From NCBI GenBank assembly GCA_905221615.1, contig CAJNDT010000598.1, positions 1 through 64,000 of the forward strand: a stretch of DNA of 64,000 nt. Direction: 5' to 3'. Positions 11,474 through 21,218 of the stretch are shown here, one piece after another. The position numbers were made by a program, and so were the translations under genes. The DNA comes from Symbiodinium sp. CCMP2592 (taxonomy: Eukaryota > Sar > Dinophyceae > Suessiales > Symbiodiniaceae). The first letter of the stretch is position 1, and each line of letters opens with the position of its first letter. The notes below the pieces were generated by a model. The model worked only from the letters and a program-made list of their open reading frames with translations. It had not been told where the DNA came from and made no database searches.

Positions 11474-11654
11474 CAGGGCAAGGCACTGCGATGCCCCAAT
11501 CACGAGAAAAGGATGAGCCGCTGCGTGAGCCGAATTTTTATTAGTTGTGAAGTATATATTCGGATGAAGAATGACATATCCCGATTTTTTATATGTATAT
11601 TCTTTTGTATATATGGAATGTGGAACGCCCGGTTGACACATAAAGGGAAAATAA
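11474..11654 (+). repeat. 181-bp direct repeat, copy A
   Basis: It matches 12046-12226 over its full 181 bp with about two substitutions and no indel, from 'cagggcaaggcactgcgatg' to 'cacataaagggaaaataa'. It lies 60 bp past the RT-RNase H stop codon. Its interior is AT-rich ('ccgattttttatatgtat'). Confidence 0.92.
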
Positions 11655-11703
11655 GACGCAACTCCGCGAACAGCGGATGAAGCTTTATTTTCCCCTGTGT
11701 CAA
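11633..11703. repeat. Imperfect inverted repeat
   Basis: The left arm 'ttgacacataaagggaaaat' ends copy A of the 181-bp repeat. The right arm 'attttcccctgtgtcaa' lies 30 bp further on. The arms pair over about 19 bases with a 3-base gap. This could be a hairpin in a transcript or part of an element terminus. Confidence 0.55.
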
Positions 11704-12045
11704 AAATTTTGGTTTGTCAAACAAACTCAAAATTTAGGGCGTGAGTTTTTGTCAAAGTTTTCTCAACCCATGACATGACAGTTCATGTTTGAGGAATCTC
11801 AATGAGTCTTTGCTATGCCGTCAGTTGGCTCCACAGGGTGGTGGGAGGGTAAGAAAAAATTTCCGGCATAAGTCCGGAAAAAAGTTTTGTCCCACCCAGC
11901 CCGCCCTGGTTGTTTCCTGCACAAGTTGTGCTGCGAAGTTCGCGATGATGCAAGTGGCATCCTTCTTTTAACAATACCTCTTGTACAAATGGAACTTGGC
12001 GATGTTGTTGAACTGAACAAAGAGCAAGCGCCCTGGGCCCGCGCC

Positions 12046-12226
12046 CAGGGCAAGGCACTGCGATGCCCCAATCACGAGAAAAGGGTGAGCCGCTGCGTGA
12101 GCCGAATTTTTATTAGTTGTGAAGTATATATTCGGATGAAGAATGACATATCCCGATTTTTTATATGTATATTCTTTTGTATATATGGCATGTGGAACGC
12201 CCGGTTGACACATAAAGGGAAAATAA
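12046..12226 (+). repeat. 181-bp direct repeat, copy B
   Basis: This is the second copy of 11474-11654, separated from it by 391 bp. It is preceded by a small palindrome at about 12031-12050 (gccctgggc ... gcccagggc). Two near-identical direct repeats immediately downstream of an RT-RNase H frame could be solo LTR-like repeats or the split direct repeats typical of Ngaro/DIRS elements. No tyrosine recombinase or integrase frame is found between or around them. Confidence 0.9.
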
Positions 12227-12331
12227 ATGCTGAGGATTCAAAGGTGTGGGTTTCAGGGATCGCCCAGTATGTTCAGAAGGCTTCTGGCCCTAGCAGGTTT
12301 TGGGTTCCAGTTTAATTTTATGTGGGGGCAT

Positions 12332-12389
12332 CATTACATCATCATATCACAGTAACATGTGAATGTTACTGTGATATAATGATGTAATG
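12332..12389. repeat. 26-bp near-perfect inverted repeat (hairpin)
   Basis: The left arm at 12332-12357 starts 'cattacatcatcatatcac'. The right arm at 12364-12389 ends 'gtgatataatgatgtaatg'. They are complementary at 25 of 26 positions around a 6-base loop. There is no T-run directly after it. It could be a miniature element, a cruciform or a structured RNA. Confidence 0.85.
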
Positions 12390-12488
12390 GTGTAACAAGC
12401 ATGTATAGTGTGATGTACATGAACTTATCGTCATCTATAAGTATAATATATCGATCGTCATTTGAGGATAGCAATATATAGTATATAC

Positions 12489-12496
12489 TCATATAT

Positions 12497-12534
<38 letters not shown>

Positions 12535-12585
12535 TACATATATATATATGTACTAAAACCTTAAAAAGGATTAGTATCATAGTCT

Positions 12586-12647
<62 letters not shown>

Positions 12648-12685
12648 TATAATGGACGTATATATATATATACATATATAGATAA
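12489..12685. repeat. AT dinucleotide microsatellite
   Basis: Long (TA)n runs lie at about 12500-12530 and 12586-12652, with shorter ones around them. The short ORFs found here are artefacts of this low-complexity text. Confidence 0.95.
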
Positions 12686-12972
12686 ACACCCTTACCTCGT
12701 AGAACCTCTATACTTTGGATCTGTGTTAACCCTGACAGAAACCCAAATCCTCTAACCCTGAAGCTTGAAACCCTGAAGCAAAACCCTCAGGTGTCTTGCT
12801 GCATGTGCTGCAGATACTATGTGTCCGGGCCACAGGTGCAACAGTGATATGCTGCATCGTTTTGTCACAGCATGATAAACAAATGCATCAAAACTCACTT
12901 TCGATTTTGTGGCTCCAGATCAAAAATAGTTTAAATCACTGGAGCCTTTTGTACAGTTGCCCTTTTGGCATC

Positions 12973-14059
12973 ATGGCCCCAAAGAATAAGGCCAAGGCTG
13001 CTCCGAAGACGGAGCCGAAAGCTAAGAGGGCCAAGTCCGGTGCCTTGGTGATTGGAGATGACCCCACACCGGTGGAGATGAAAGCCAGCATTCAGAGGAT
13101 GCTGAATCTTGTGAAGTACAAAGCCGACCCCGTGAGAAACAAGAGTGGGGAGTGCCAGAGCGAAGCCCAGCAAGTGCTGGAGGCCGGGTTGCAATTCTCC
13201 ATTTGCTATGCATTACATTTTTTTTGTGGGTATTGCATGTACCAGGCCTACCGGCAGATCGCCGACTCGACTTGAAGTGGGTGGGCCAGTACACCAAGAA
13301 GGTTGTGAAGGAGGAAGCCGAGGAGGATGTCTCTATCAAGGGCATGATGACAGCGACTCTTAGATTTTATTTTACATAGGTTGCTTGGTCATTTTGTTTT
13401 TAATGTTTTGTTTTGCAATGCCGCTGAGGTCGCGAATTTTTGACCTGAATGGCCTCAAGATCAGCGACGTCCCAGAGAAGAGGCAGAAGGAGTTGCTGGA
13501 GGGTTTGCTCCAGGAATCCGAGGATTTCTGGGGGCACGAGAGGAACCTGGTGAAGCACAAGATGCCCGAGCTCTGCCGGTACTTTTACCGGACCTTGGTG
13601 GAAAGCAAAGATGCAACCCGATCGACCGAGTCAGGCACCTTCGAAATGAGTGCTAGCCTAGCAGCGAAGGAGATGAAAAGCCTGCAGAACACCAAGGGTG
13701 AGGTGAAGTTGGAGCACCCCGAGCGGACCGAGCTGAGCAACTTGAGCAAAGTGGCCAACAGTGCAGTCAAGAGCCTGGATGCCAAGCATGGAGAGTTGAG
13801 CTCGGAATGCATTGCTCTCGAGAATTGCCCCAAGCTCGCTAGCAAAGCGCCGGAGGTCCGGGTTACCCTGGATGCTCTGAAGAAGTTTGTGGAGGATCTT
13901 CGAAAGATCCAGGTCCTGCTGGGTCGCAAGCTTCCCACGATGGACGAGGCAGCCTGCAAGAACGAGAAAGCCGACATGGAGCAGTGGAATCGCAATGCCA
14001 ATGAGCATCTTGACAATGTGAAGTTGTTGCTGAAGAAGGTTAAGGGCTGGCAGGCCTAG
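12973..14059 (+). pseudogene. Lys/Glu-rich multi-exon gene, dinoflagellate-type family
   Basis: It begins with ATG at 12973 and a basic N-terminus (MAPKNKAKAAPK...) that looks nuclear-targeted. The first frame is good to VLEA near 13185. An intron is likely at about 13184-13245, because joining there continues as YRQIAD. A frame change near 13262 is then needed to read KWVGQYTKKVVKEEAEEDV. A second intron with an AG|G acceptor near 13428 leads into the long last exon (13429-14059: ISDVPEKRQKELLEGLLQES, then Ser/Lys/Glu-rich helices). I remember similar proteins as multicopy in Symbiodinium-type genomes, of unknown function. The frame change near 13262 suggests decay, unless an unusual intron explains it. 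The gene lies directly upstream of the DDE-like gene on the same strand. Confidence 0.6.
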
Positions 14060-14347
14060 GATCCATCGAGCATGGATCTGGATATCATGCAAGCAGCATT
14101 TTGCTGCAGTTTTGCCAAAGCAGCTTTGAGGCGATCCACGGCAGGCGAACTTTAAAAAAACAGTGCTTTGCAGCCGCGAATAGCATGCACTGCATAGTGT
14201 TTTTCAAGCTTTTGCTGACTGTTTTCTGCTTGCAGCCAAGGTCGATCTTCTCGAGCTGCAGACAGGGCCCTTTGCATGCAAAAGGGCGAGTGCAGCAGCA
14301 GCTCGCAGACTTCAGCCGACAACTGTGCTAGCTTGCTGTGCAGGGTA
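14060..14347 (+). other. Intergenic or intron-like sequence with possible small exon
   Basis: A pyrimidine-rich 'tgactgttttctgcttgcag' ending at about 14236 looks like a splice acceptor. It opens a frame with LLELQTGPFACKRASAAARR, which ends within the following 120 bp. A second acceptor-like 'tatag|gtgctcaag' near 14347 precedes the DDE-like frame. These would make 12973-16074 one spliced transcript or give the second gene a 5' exon. This is inference only. Confidence 0.3.
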
Positions 14348-14400
14348 TAGGTGCTCAAGTTTCTGAAGTTTGTTTCACTTCTGGAGCTGCATGTGAAGCC

Positions 14401-16074
14401 ATGTACTCCAAGAACAGTCGTGGTTACAATGAGGAAGACGTGCCTGAGAAGAAAAGGTTTCGGGCCAATCTTTCGGATGCTTTTTTGCCTGGACAGATCA
14501 CAGCTGCCAGGACAGCTTCCCTTTTCAAGGATGCTCAATCTTCTGGTGCCAGTGGTGTGGACGACTTGGCCGCTGTACAAGACAAGAATGCAGCCAGAAG
14601 CCTAAGAAGGAAAATGTTGAAGGGGTCCCACTGGCCAGACTGCTACTATGCCGACATAGAGCTGCATGATCCCAAGCTGCAGGAGAACCACCAGGTCTCC
14701 TTGCCGTTTTTGCTTCCCCATGAAATTCTGGGGAAGCTTTTTGAATTTGGTGACTCAGCCTGGATCCTGAGCCAGGATGTGCTGCAAGAGGATGCTGAGC
14801 TGATTGAGAAGTTTTCTTTGTCGTGCCAGCCAGCGAGAGATCCAGCGACAATTCTGCCACTGGGGCTCTGGAATGAAGGGGTGCCTTGCAATTGGGACAG
14901 GTCCCAAAGCTTGGAAGTTATAGCTCTAAGTTTCCCATCCATTCCTGGCCTTCGAGTGCCGCTGTTCTGTCTGAAGAAGATGTTTGAAGCCAAGAAGTGT
15001 ACCATGGATGCAGCCATGAAGGTTTTGGTGTGGAGTTTCGAGCAGCTGGCTCTTGGAAGGTATCCTTCTCGAAGGCATGATGGCAGCCCCTTCGATTTAC
15101 GGGTCGACAAGGCACGTCTTCGTCTAGCTGGGTCAGATTTGCCAGTTGCATGTTTGACACAAATCAGGGGCGACTGGAAAATGTTCAAGGATACCCTTTC
15201 CCTGCCTGCACACAACGAAAACAATGGTTGCTGCTGGCTTTGTCCCATGACACCTGATAAAGTGCACGAGGTGGATTTGCAGGCCTCCTGGAGACATCAA
15301 TATTTTGATCAGGAGGCCTTTATCATGAGGTGCTGGGAGGAGCACAGGTTCATGAGTGCTGTGTGGCAGTTTCCAAATTTTTGTCTCAAGGTCATCAGGT
15401 TGGATTGGCTGCATATTATGGATTTGGGTTGTGCTGCCGATGCTGCTGGGAATATTCTGTACCACCTGCAAAGCAAGATGCCCGGTTCCAATATTACCAA
15501 GCGAACTGGGGAGCTCTACAAAGAGATTTCGCAGGAGTACAAGAACCAGGGTGTCGCATCCGATCGACTGGCCACATTGACAGAGACCATGTATCGCAAG
15601 GAAGCTGGAAAAGCTCCAAGGCTCAAAGCCAAAGGTGCAGAAACCAGAAAGTTGATACCTATTTTGGATGCTGTGTGCCGAAAGTTTTTGGACAGCTCAG
15701 GGGATCTGGATTCGGCAGTTTTGGCTTGCATCTCTTTGCTTTTGGCATGCTATGCTGCTCTGGATGTCGAGCCCTACGACCCCAGCCTCATGGAGCGAGA
15801 GGTCAGAAGGTTTGCTTTGCAGTATGTGTCTTTGAGGGATCACTTTGGTGACAATATCGCCTGGCGAGTTAAACCGAAGCTTCACCTCCTCCTGCACCTT
15901 TCGCAGAGCCCTACATGTCCAAAGGACATCTGGTGCTATAGAGATGAAGATTTCGGAGGAGCTACTGCAGCCATGGTAAGTGCCAAAGGTGGCCACAACA
16001 CTCCGGGAAACTCTTCCCAGCTTGTCCTGGACAAGTTCAAAGCCAGAAACACCCTGCCTGTGCTAGCTGCTTGA
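14401..16074 (+). CDS. Long open DDE-transposase-like protein
   Basis: The frame is open from 14338 to the stop at 16074. The first in-frame ATG is 14401, giving about 557 residues. Visible landmarks in order: RFRANLSDAFLPG (14458), SHWPDCYY (14626), LPFLLPHEILGKL (14700), LPLGLWNEGVPCNWDRSQSL (14857), IRGDWKMFKD followed by CCWLC (15163-15243), LDWLHIMDLG (15400) and WCYRDEDFGG (15931). The 'GDW...C..C' box, the 'LH..DLG' box and a late acidic box resemble CMC/KDZ-type (CACTA-like) DDE transposases. The position where a first catalytic Asp would be expected reads NEG. I recall this family as repetitive in dinoflagellates. The intact frame, next to decayed neighbours, suggests recent activity or domestication. 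Catalytic competence is unproven. Confidence 0.6.
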   Translation: MYSKNSRGYNEEDVPEKKRFRANLSDAFLPGQITAARTASLFKDAQSSGASGVDDLAAVQDKNAARSLRRKMLKGSHWPDCYYADIELHDPKLQENHQVSLPFLLPHEILGKLFEFGDSAWILSQDVLQEDAELIEKFSLSCQPARDPATILPLGLWNEGVPCNWDRSQSLEVIALSFPSIPGLRVPLFCLKKMFEAKKCTMDAAMKVLVWSFEQLALGRYPSRRHDGSPFDLRVDKARLRLAGSDLPVACLTQIRGDWKMFKDTLSLPAHNENNGCCWLCPMTPDKVHEVDLQASWRHQYFDQEAFIMRCWEEHRFMSAVWQFPNFCLKVIRLDWLHIMDLGCAADAAGNILYHLQSKMPGSNITKRTGELYKEISQEYKNQGVASDRLATLTETMYRKEAGKAPRLKAKGAETRKLIPILDAVCRKFLDSSGDLDSAVLACISLLLACYAALDVEPYDPSLMEREVRRFALQYVSLRDHFGDNIAWRVKPKLHLLLHLSQSPTCPKDIWCYRDEDFGGATAAMVSAKGGHNTPGNSSQLVLDKFKARNTLPVLAA

Positions 16075-16349
16075 AAATGATCGAGCGAGTGATCGACTGC
16101 ATGCTTTGATTGATAGGATTTAGGATAGGGTTAACGGCAATTTTCTGGAGCCTGCCTCCAGCAAAATCTGTCAAACTTGTTGTTTTAATTGAAAGCTGTC
16201 AGCCTTAATTAAGAGACGTACTTTTCATGTGTATTTAAAGCTGAAAGCTTTAAATTTTCATTAAAACAGCTTTTATAATGTTTAAATAAAGGTTATAAGC
16301 TTTAAAAAGAGTTTAAAGCTTTATATAAGCATGAGGTTTACGCCTGATA
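16075..16349. other. AT-rich spacer
   Basis: This is repetitive AT-rich text built from 'aagcttta' and 'ttaaagcttt' words (many partial palindromes) with no open frame. It separates the DDE-like gene from the GC-rich LINE. Base composition changes abruptly at about 16,380. Confidence 0.5.
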
Positions 16350-16362
16350 GGGAAACTTAAGC

Positions 16363-16566
16363 ATGTCACCTTATTTAAAGCTTATTGGAGCTTCAGGGAC
16401 CGCAGTAGCGGCTGCGTGCCCGATTTGCCTCCTTGCGCCTTCGTCGGAGCCTGAGGCTGCAGACACTGCTTTTCCGTGCTGCAATGCCTTTACGCATCTC
16501 GCCTGCCTTGTGCGATGCGCACACGCACATGGTACGTGCCCTAATTGCCGAGCTGCCATAGACTGA
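16363..16566 (+). pseudogene. N-terminal RING-like zinc finger of the LINE
   Basis: The frame starts at ATG 16363 and ends at TGA 16564. It carries CPICL, then CCNAFTHLACL, then CAHAHGTCPNCR. This Cys/His spacing matches a RING finger (C-x2-C ... C-x-H-x2/3-C ... C-x2-C). In R2 the N-terminal fingers are C2H2 and bind the target; a RING here would be unusual. The downstream frame at 16562 onward continues as DHLPREPG without its own start, so a one-base frame change near 16,560 splits one original ORF. Confidence 0.65.
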
Positions 16567-17560
16567 CCATCTCCCGCGCGAGCCGGGAATCGCCGCGCGG
16601 TGCCAAGCGCTTGGCATCGATATGCTCCCCGCTGATGGCCCCGCGCCCGACACAACTGTCGCCGTTGTGCGCGACTACTCCGTGCGCACCTTCTCACGGG
16701 CGGATGCGGCCGAGCCGCGTGAACCCGCACTTATCCGGGCTACATGCTGCAATCGCCTCGCAGGGCCCGCGCTCGACTTCATTGAATTGCCCGACGCCCG
16801 CATGCACTGGGCCCCGCTTCCTCGCAGAGGAACGCATGGCATTGAGGCCTGGCACCCGCAATGGTTGTGCATGCGGTGCCACAACGAGCTGCCGTTCGAG
16901 AGCGTTCGCATCCCGAGTCCAACGGCCACGTGCCCTGTGTGTGTCACGCCCATGCTTTGGGAGGTGGACGTCGCAAGGCATCACGAACGGTGGGTCTGCA
17001 GCCGTTGCCCGTTTGCGCATGCAGCAAGGCCGTTCGCCCCAGCATGCCACGCACCCGACGTAGCCAACCAACAGCCCGCCAATCCCCCTGCACAGGGAGA
17101 TGAGCACGGCGCTGCGCCAGCGCCAGCGCCTGCGCTGTTCCAGTACACAACTAGTGGTCCCCCGCCCCTACCCCTGCGCGAAGGCACCAACTCTGCATTG
17201 TACGTGCCTTTGCTACTTGACGCGGCAGGCCTGCTCACGGCACAGGCTGGGCACAGGCGCAGCTCGCCTGGCGCTCACGCGCTCCCATCAGCGAGTGGTG
17301 GCCTGCCGATGCCTGCCGCGGTCGAGGCGCTGCGGGCTCGCCCCTTCATCCCTGTCGACGAGCTCACACAAGCATTTGAGCACGTTGCTCTCGCTTTCGC
17401 GCCCCCGGTCCTGCAATCGCCCTCGGTTCAACGTTTCCGGGTCTGGGCCGGAGCACGAGCTGGTCAAGTCGCCTCCCTGTCCGATGTGTTGCGCGCAATA
17501 GCCGTTGCACCCGAGGGCCACTACGTCGCTGCGCCACTGCAAGAAGCGTTGCTTATACCC
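16562..17560 (+). pseudogene. Cys-rich second segment of the LINE ORF
   Basis: The open frame contains 16622 (GIDMLPADGP) and continues to the stop at 17716, but homology-like text probably leaves this frame near 17,560. Cys pairs occur at TCCNRL (16744), LCMRCHNEL (16866), CPVCVTP (16932) and WVCSRCPF (16992), suggesting one or two zinc-binding modules. After that come low-complexity Pro/Ala stretches and an Ala-rich helical region (ELTQAFEHVALAF). Its role is probably nucleic-acid binding within the LINE protein. Confidence 0.55.
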
Positions 17561-18762
17561 TGTTACTTGGCCCGCCGGCCGTCGCCACCCTCGCACGCCT
17601 CATTGAGACGCTTCGTGCCCGGCCTCCTGACGCACCTGACCCGCCCCCACAGATCCATCCCGGCGCTTCTGCCGACGCTGCTGCGCCTGCAGCCCTGCGC
17701 CAGCGGAGTGACGTGACGCCTCCCCCGCCCACAGCACCTACTTGGCGCGCAGACCCGCAAGTCGTGACAGAGCCTGCCGTCTGCCCTGCAGTGCCGAATC
17801 CGCAGGGGGCGTTGCCGGACCCGCTAGCCGGCTCTGCGCCGCCCGGTGTCGTGCACCCCGCAGAGCCTGCCCACGAGCACGGCGACCCCGACGCGGCGCG
17901 GGCTGCTAACACCGACACCAGCTTAGCCAGGCTCGCCGCTCAAGCAGCATCACGCTCCCGTGCTGGCGGCCGAGGCCGGCGTGGCGGACGCGGACGCGGG
18001 CGCGGACGCCGGCTGGTTGAAAACGAAGGTCCAGCTCCCGCGCCCGAAGCAGACGCTGCTGCGGACGGCCCTACCCTCAATCGCGAAGGCACTGCCGCGC
18101 AACGCCGAGTCGCCGCGGCAGAAGATGGCATGCGCCTTGGCTTAGCGGCCTTGGATGACGTTTGCCTCGAGGACATTTTCCGCTGCCGCACTCTCACCCT
18201 TCAAGCCGTCCCCGCCCGCTTACGCGGGGCCCTCCGTACGGCCATGCGGACAGGGCTCGAGCTAGTCTCTGAGCGAACATCACCGCAGCAGGAGCTCCGA
18301 GGCTGGAAACTTTTCCTTCTGGCTCCGCGCATGCTTCTCCACCGTGCCGCGGGCCAGACGCGCATCCCCCCTGCGGAACTGGCACTGCGGTGCGAGGCGT
18401 TTGCGCGTGGAGAGTGGTTGACTCTCCTTCATGCTGCTGCCCGCACTGCCGAAGCCCCACACCTCGCGGCAGCGCGCTCTGCCGCCCAGGACGTCGAAGC
18501 CAGAGCCCACCGCGCTGCAGCTTTGGTACACCTCGGGGAGTTGTCTGCTGCAGGGCGCGCCCTCACCGCAGAGCCCCTCGCCCCTGCCACCAACGCGACT
18601 CTCGCCGAGCTCCGGGATCCTATGCGGCGCCCGCCCGAACCGTACGGTCCCCTACCATGCGAGGTCACCAGCTATCAGCCCCCCGAGCCATGCCCGTTCC
18701 CGCTGCCTGCCTTCCTCGCCGGCCTGCGGAAAGCGAGGCGTGGAGCTGCGGCTGGCCCCTGA
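17560..18762 (+). pseudogene. Linker segment of the LINE ORF
   Basis: This frame takes over near 17,560 (PPAVATLARLIETLRARPPD) and runs to a TGA at 18760. It holds a Pro-rich stretch, a Gly/Arg patch near 17965-18020 (GRGRRGGRGRGRGRR) that could bind RNA, and an Ala/Leu-rich helical region leading into RT. The TGA falls in '...AAGP*GATNEHLRIL', a place where R2-like RTs have a 'GP-x-G-x-T-x-E-H-L' box. It is thus a nonsense change inside the same frame, not a gene end. Confidence 0.55.
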
Positions 18763-19190
18763 GGAGCCACCAACGAGCACCTTCGCATCCTCTTAGACGA
18801 CGAGGTCGATAGCCAACTCCTGCACTGCGCCGCGCAGCGCCTTGCACAAGCCGATGTGCCCGCTGCGGCCCTGGCTGCACTCCGCGTCGGAAGAATCGTC
18901 GCTCTGCAGAAGCCGGATGGACGCGGCATCCGCGCCCTTGTGATAGGCGACGTCCTGCGGCGACTTGTAGGGCGGGTGCTCGCGCAAGCCTTCGCGCTGC
19001 GACTCGAGACGGCGTGCCTGCCGTACCAATACGGGCTCAGCACTCGTGCTGGCGCTGAGGCTTCGCCACGCGTCCTGAGGGCTGCAACTGAAGTCGACCC
19101 CCGTGCAACAATTCTGTCCGTCGACGCGGTTGGCGCCTATGATCACGTATCCCGGCAGGCAATGCTTGCAGCCCTGCATGCCCGCCCCCG
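18763..19190 (+). pseudogene. RT fingers/palm part 1 of the LINE
   Basis: This continues the previous frame after the TGA: GATNEHLRILLDDE, then LQKPDGRGIRALVIGDVLRR (RT blocks 1-2), then ILSVDAVGAYDHVSR. The last is RT motif A with its catalytic Asp at about 19121. Near 19,190 the sequence leaves this frame, which runs on to a meaningless stop at 19299. Confidence 0.8.
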
Positions 19191-21140
19191 TATGCTCGGC
19201 AGTTCTACGGTGACGCCAGCACCTACACATGGACTGATGGGCAAGGGGCTTCCCACAGCATCGTGCAAGCTGAGGGCGGAGAACAAGGAGATCCGCTGAT
19301 GCCCGCCCTGTTCTCGCTTGCGCAGCACCCCGCGCTTGAAGAGGTACAGGGGCAGCTGCGAGACGGGGAGGCCATCTTTGCGTATCTCGACGACACATAC
19401 ATCGTCGCCACCCCCGAGCGCATCCACGAGCTGTACTTAGCATACCAGCGCGCGTTGTGGGCCCACGCGCGCATCGCGCTCAACAGTCGCAAAACGCGCG
19501 TTTGGAACGCGGCGGGCGAGGAGCCACCGGGCATTGCAGCGCTGCAGGGCGACGCTGACAATGCCGTGTGGGTCGGAGATTGGACGCTCCCGCCTACCCA
19601 TCCGGGGCTCACTGTTCTCGGCACGCCTTTTGGCAGCGACGCCTACGTCCAGCAGCGCTTGGCCTTGAAACGAGAAGAGCACGACCGCCTCCTGCAGCGC
19701 ATCCCGTCTGTTCAAGACTTACAGGCAGCCTGGCTACTATTGCACTACTGTGCAGTTCCATGGGCAAATTACCTTCTGCGTTCCCTGCCCCCAGCCGCGA
19801 CAGCAGCCTATGCTTCCTCACATGACGCAGCCGTGAGCAGCTGCCTATCAGCGCTCTTGGGCCTTGCGGACGAACCGCTGCCCCCCCAACCAGCACGAGC
19901 AGCACGGCTCGCGCTGCGGTTTGGCGGACTCGGTCTGCGCGCAGCTGACGACGACCGTCACGCAGCCTACTGGGCTTCCTGGATGGACACCCTGCCGGTC
20001 ATCCACGCCCGAGTCCCCTCAGCTGCGGAGCGCCTGCTCGCAGCCTTGCGCGACAACAGAGCTGCGCGGCTGCCTTCGCTCTTGGCTGCAGCCCAGGCAG
20101 CGGCTTACTTGACCACCCAGGGCTACGCAGTGCCGTCATGGGACGAGGCCATTTCCACTGTGCCAAGCCCGCAGTCCCGACACGACGAGCCTGCAGACCT
20201 CCTGCGCGGATGGCAGCGCAGAGCTTCCCACGCTTGCGATGAGCGCGCGCTCGAAACTCATTTTGCTGATTTGTCCCCTGCGTCCCGGGCGCTGCTGCTC
20301 TCTCAAGCTGGTCCTCACGCGGCCCGAGCCTTCACGGTATTGCCCACGTCGGATGATGTTGCAATACCCGACTCACACTTCCGCGTCCTGCTCTTACGCC
20401 GTGTGCGCCTGCCCCTCCCGTTCGGCCCGCGCAGCTGCTCCTGCCACGGCGTGCTTGATGCGTACGGAGACCATCGAGCTGCATGCTCCACATCAGGCGT
20501 GCTCGCCTCCCGCGCACTGCCCCTCGAACGGGCCATCGCCCGCGTCTGCCCAGAAGCCGGGGCGTGTGTCGGGCGCAACGTCGCGCTGGCCGCCATGAAC
20601 ATCGATGTGCCGGTCCATGACGCGAGGCGCATCGAGGTCGTCTGCAACGGCCTCCCGCTTTGGCACGGCGCACAACTTGCCGTTGACACGACGCTCGTCA
20701 GCCCAGTGACCCGAGATGGCCGCCCGCATGACGGCGCTGAACGCCACCCGGGTTGGGCCGTCCGCGGTGCTGCGCGGCGCAAACGCAGGCAGACGTACCC
20801 CGAGATCGACCGCAGCCGACGCTGTCGCCTCGTCGTTTTCGGACTCGAGGTGGGTGGACGTTGGGCTGAGGAAGCTGCCACCTTTGTTCGCCTCCTCGCC
20901 CGGGCGCGGGCCGCAGGTGCCCCCGCCGCGTTGCGCAGCACCGCCCAAGCCGCCTGGGTTCTCCGCTGGAGTGGACTCATCTCCGCTGCGGCGCAACGTG
21001 CGCTCGCTGCCACTTTCCTTGAGCTACCCCTTCAGTCGGAGCTTGGTGCTGCTGGCCCGCCACCAGCTTTGCACGAGCTTCTCGCAGACGCCCGTTGGCA
21101 GGAGGCTCCTGAGCCAAGCCGCCTCCCTGCCCGTGCGTGA
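19191..21140 (+). pseudogene. RT part 2, zinc knuckle and restriction-like endonuclease
   Basis: The open frame reads FYGDASTYTWTDGQGASHS, then EGGEQGDPLMPALF (RT motif B, about 19280) and FAYLDDTYIVAT (motif C, YLDD at 19383-19394). It then gives a long thumb/linker with a repeated Ala/Leu pattern. Near 20436-20486 lies CSCHG...DAYGDHRAAC, a CxC-H-C knuckle. From 20628, RRIEVV, LAVDTTLVSP, KRRQTYPE and VFGLEVGGRW have the acidic and lysine positions of a PD-(D/E)xK nuclease. This segment of about 650 residues has no stop. Polyadenine follows 80 bp after the stop codon. Confidence 0.8.
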
Positions 21141-21218
21141 GTCGCGAGTTGCTGCCGTAGGCTGCAGTGGGCACCGGGACCCGGACCTCTGTCACGTGCC
21201 GTAGCAAAAGGTGCGTGT

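Noticed and set aside
12489..12685. AT-rich tract as a promoter for the gene at 12973
   Set aside because: It is a plain (TA)n microsatellite. As I recall, dinoflagellate promoters are not typical TATA promoters, and nothing here fixes a start site.
12462..12755. ORF of Tyr/Ile repeats
   Set aside because: It is translation of the (TA)n microsatellite.
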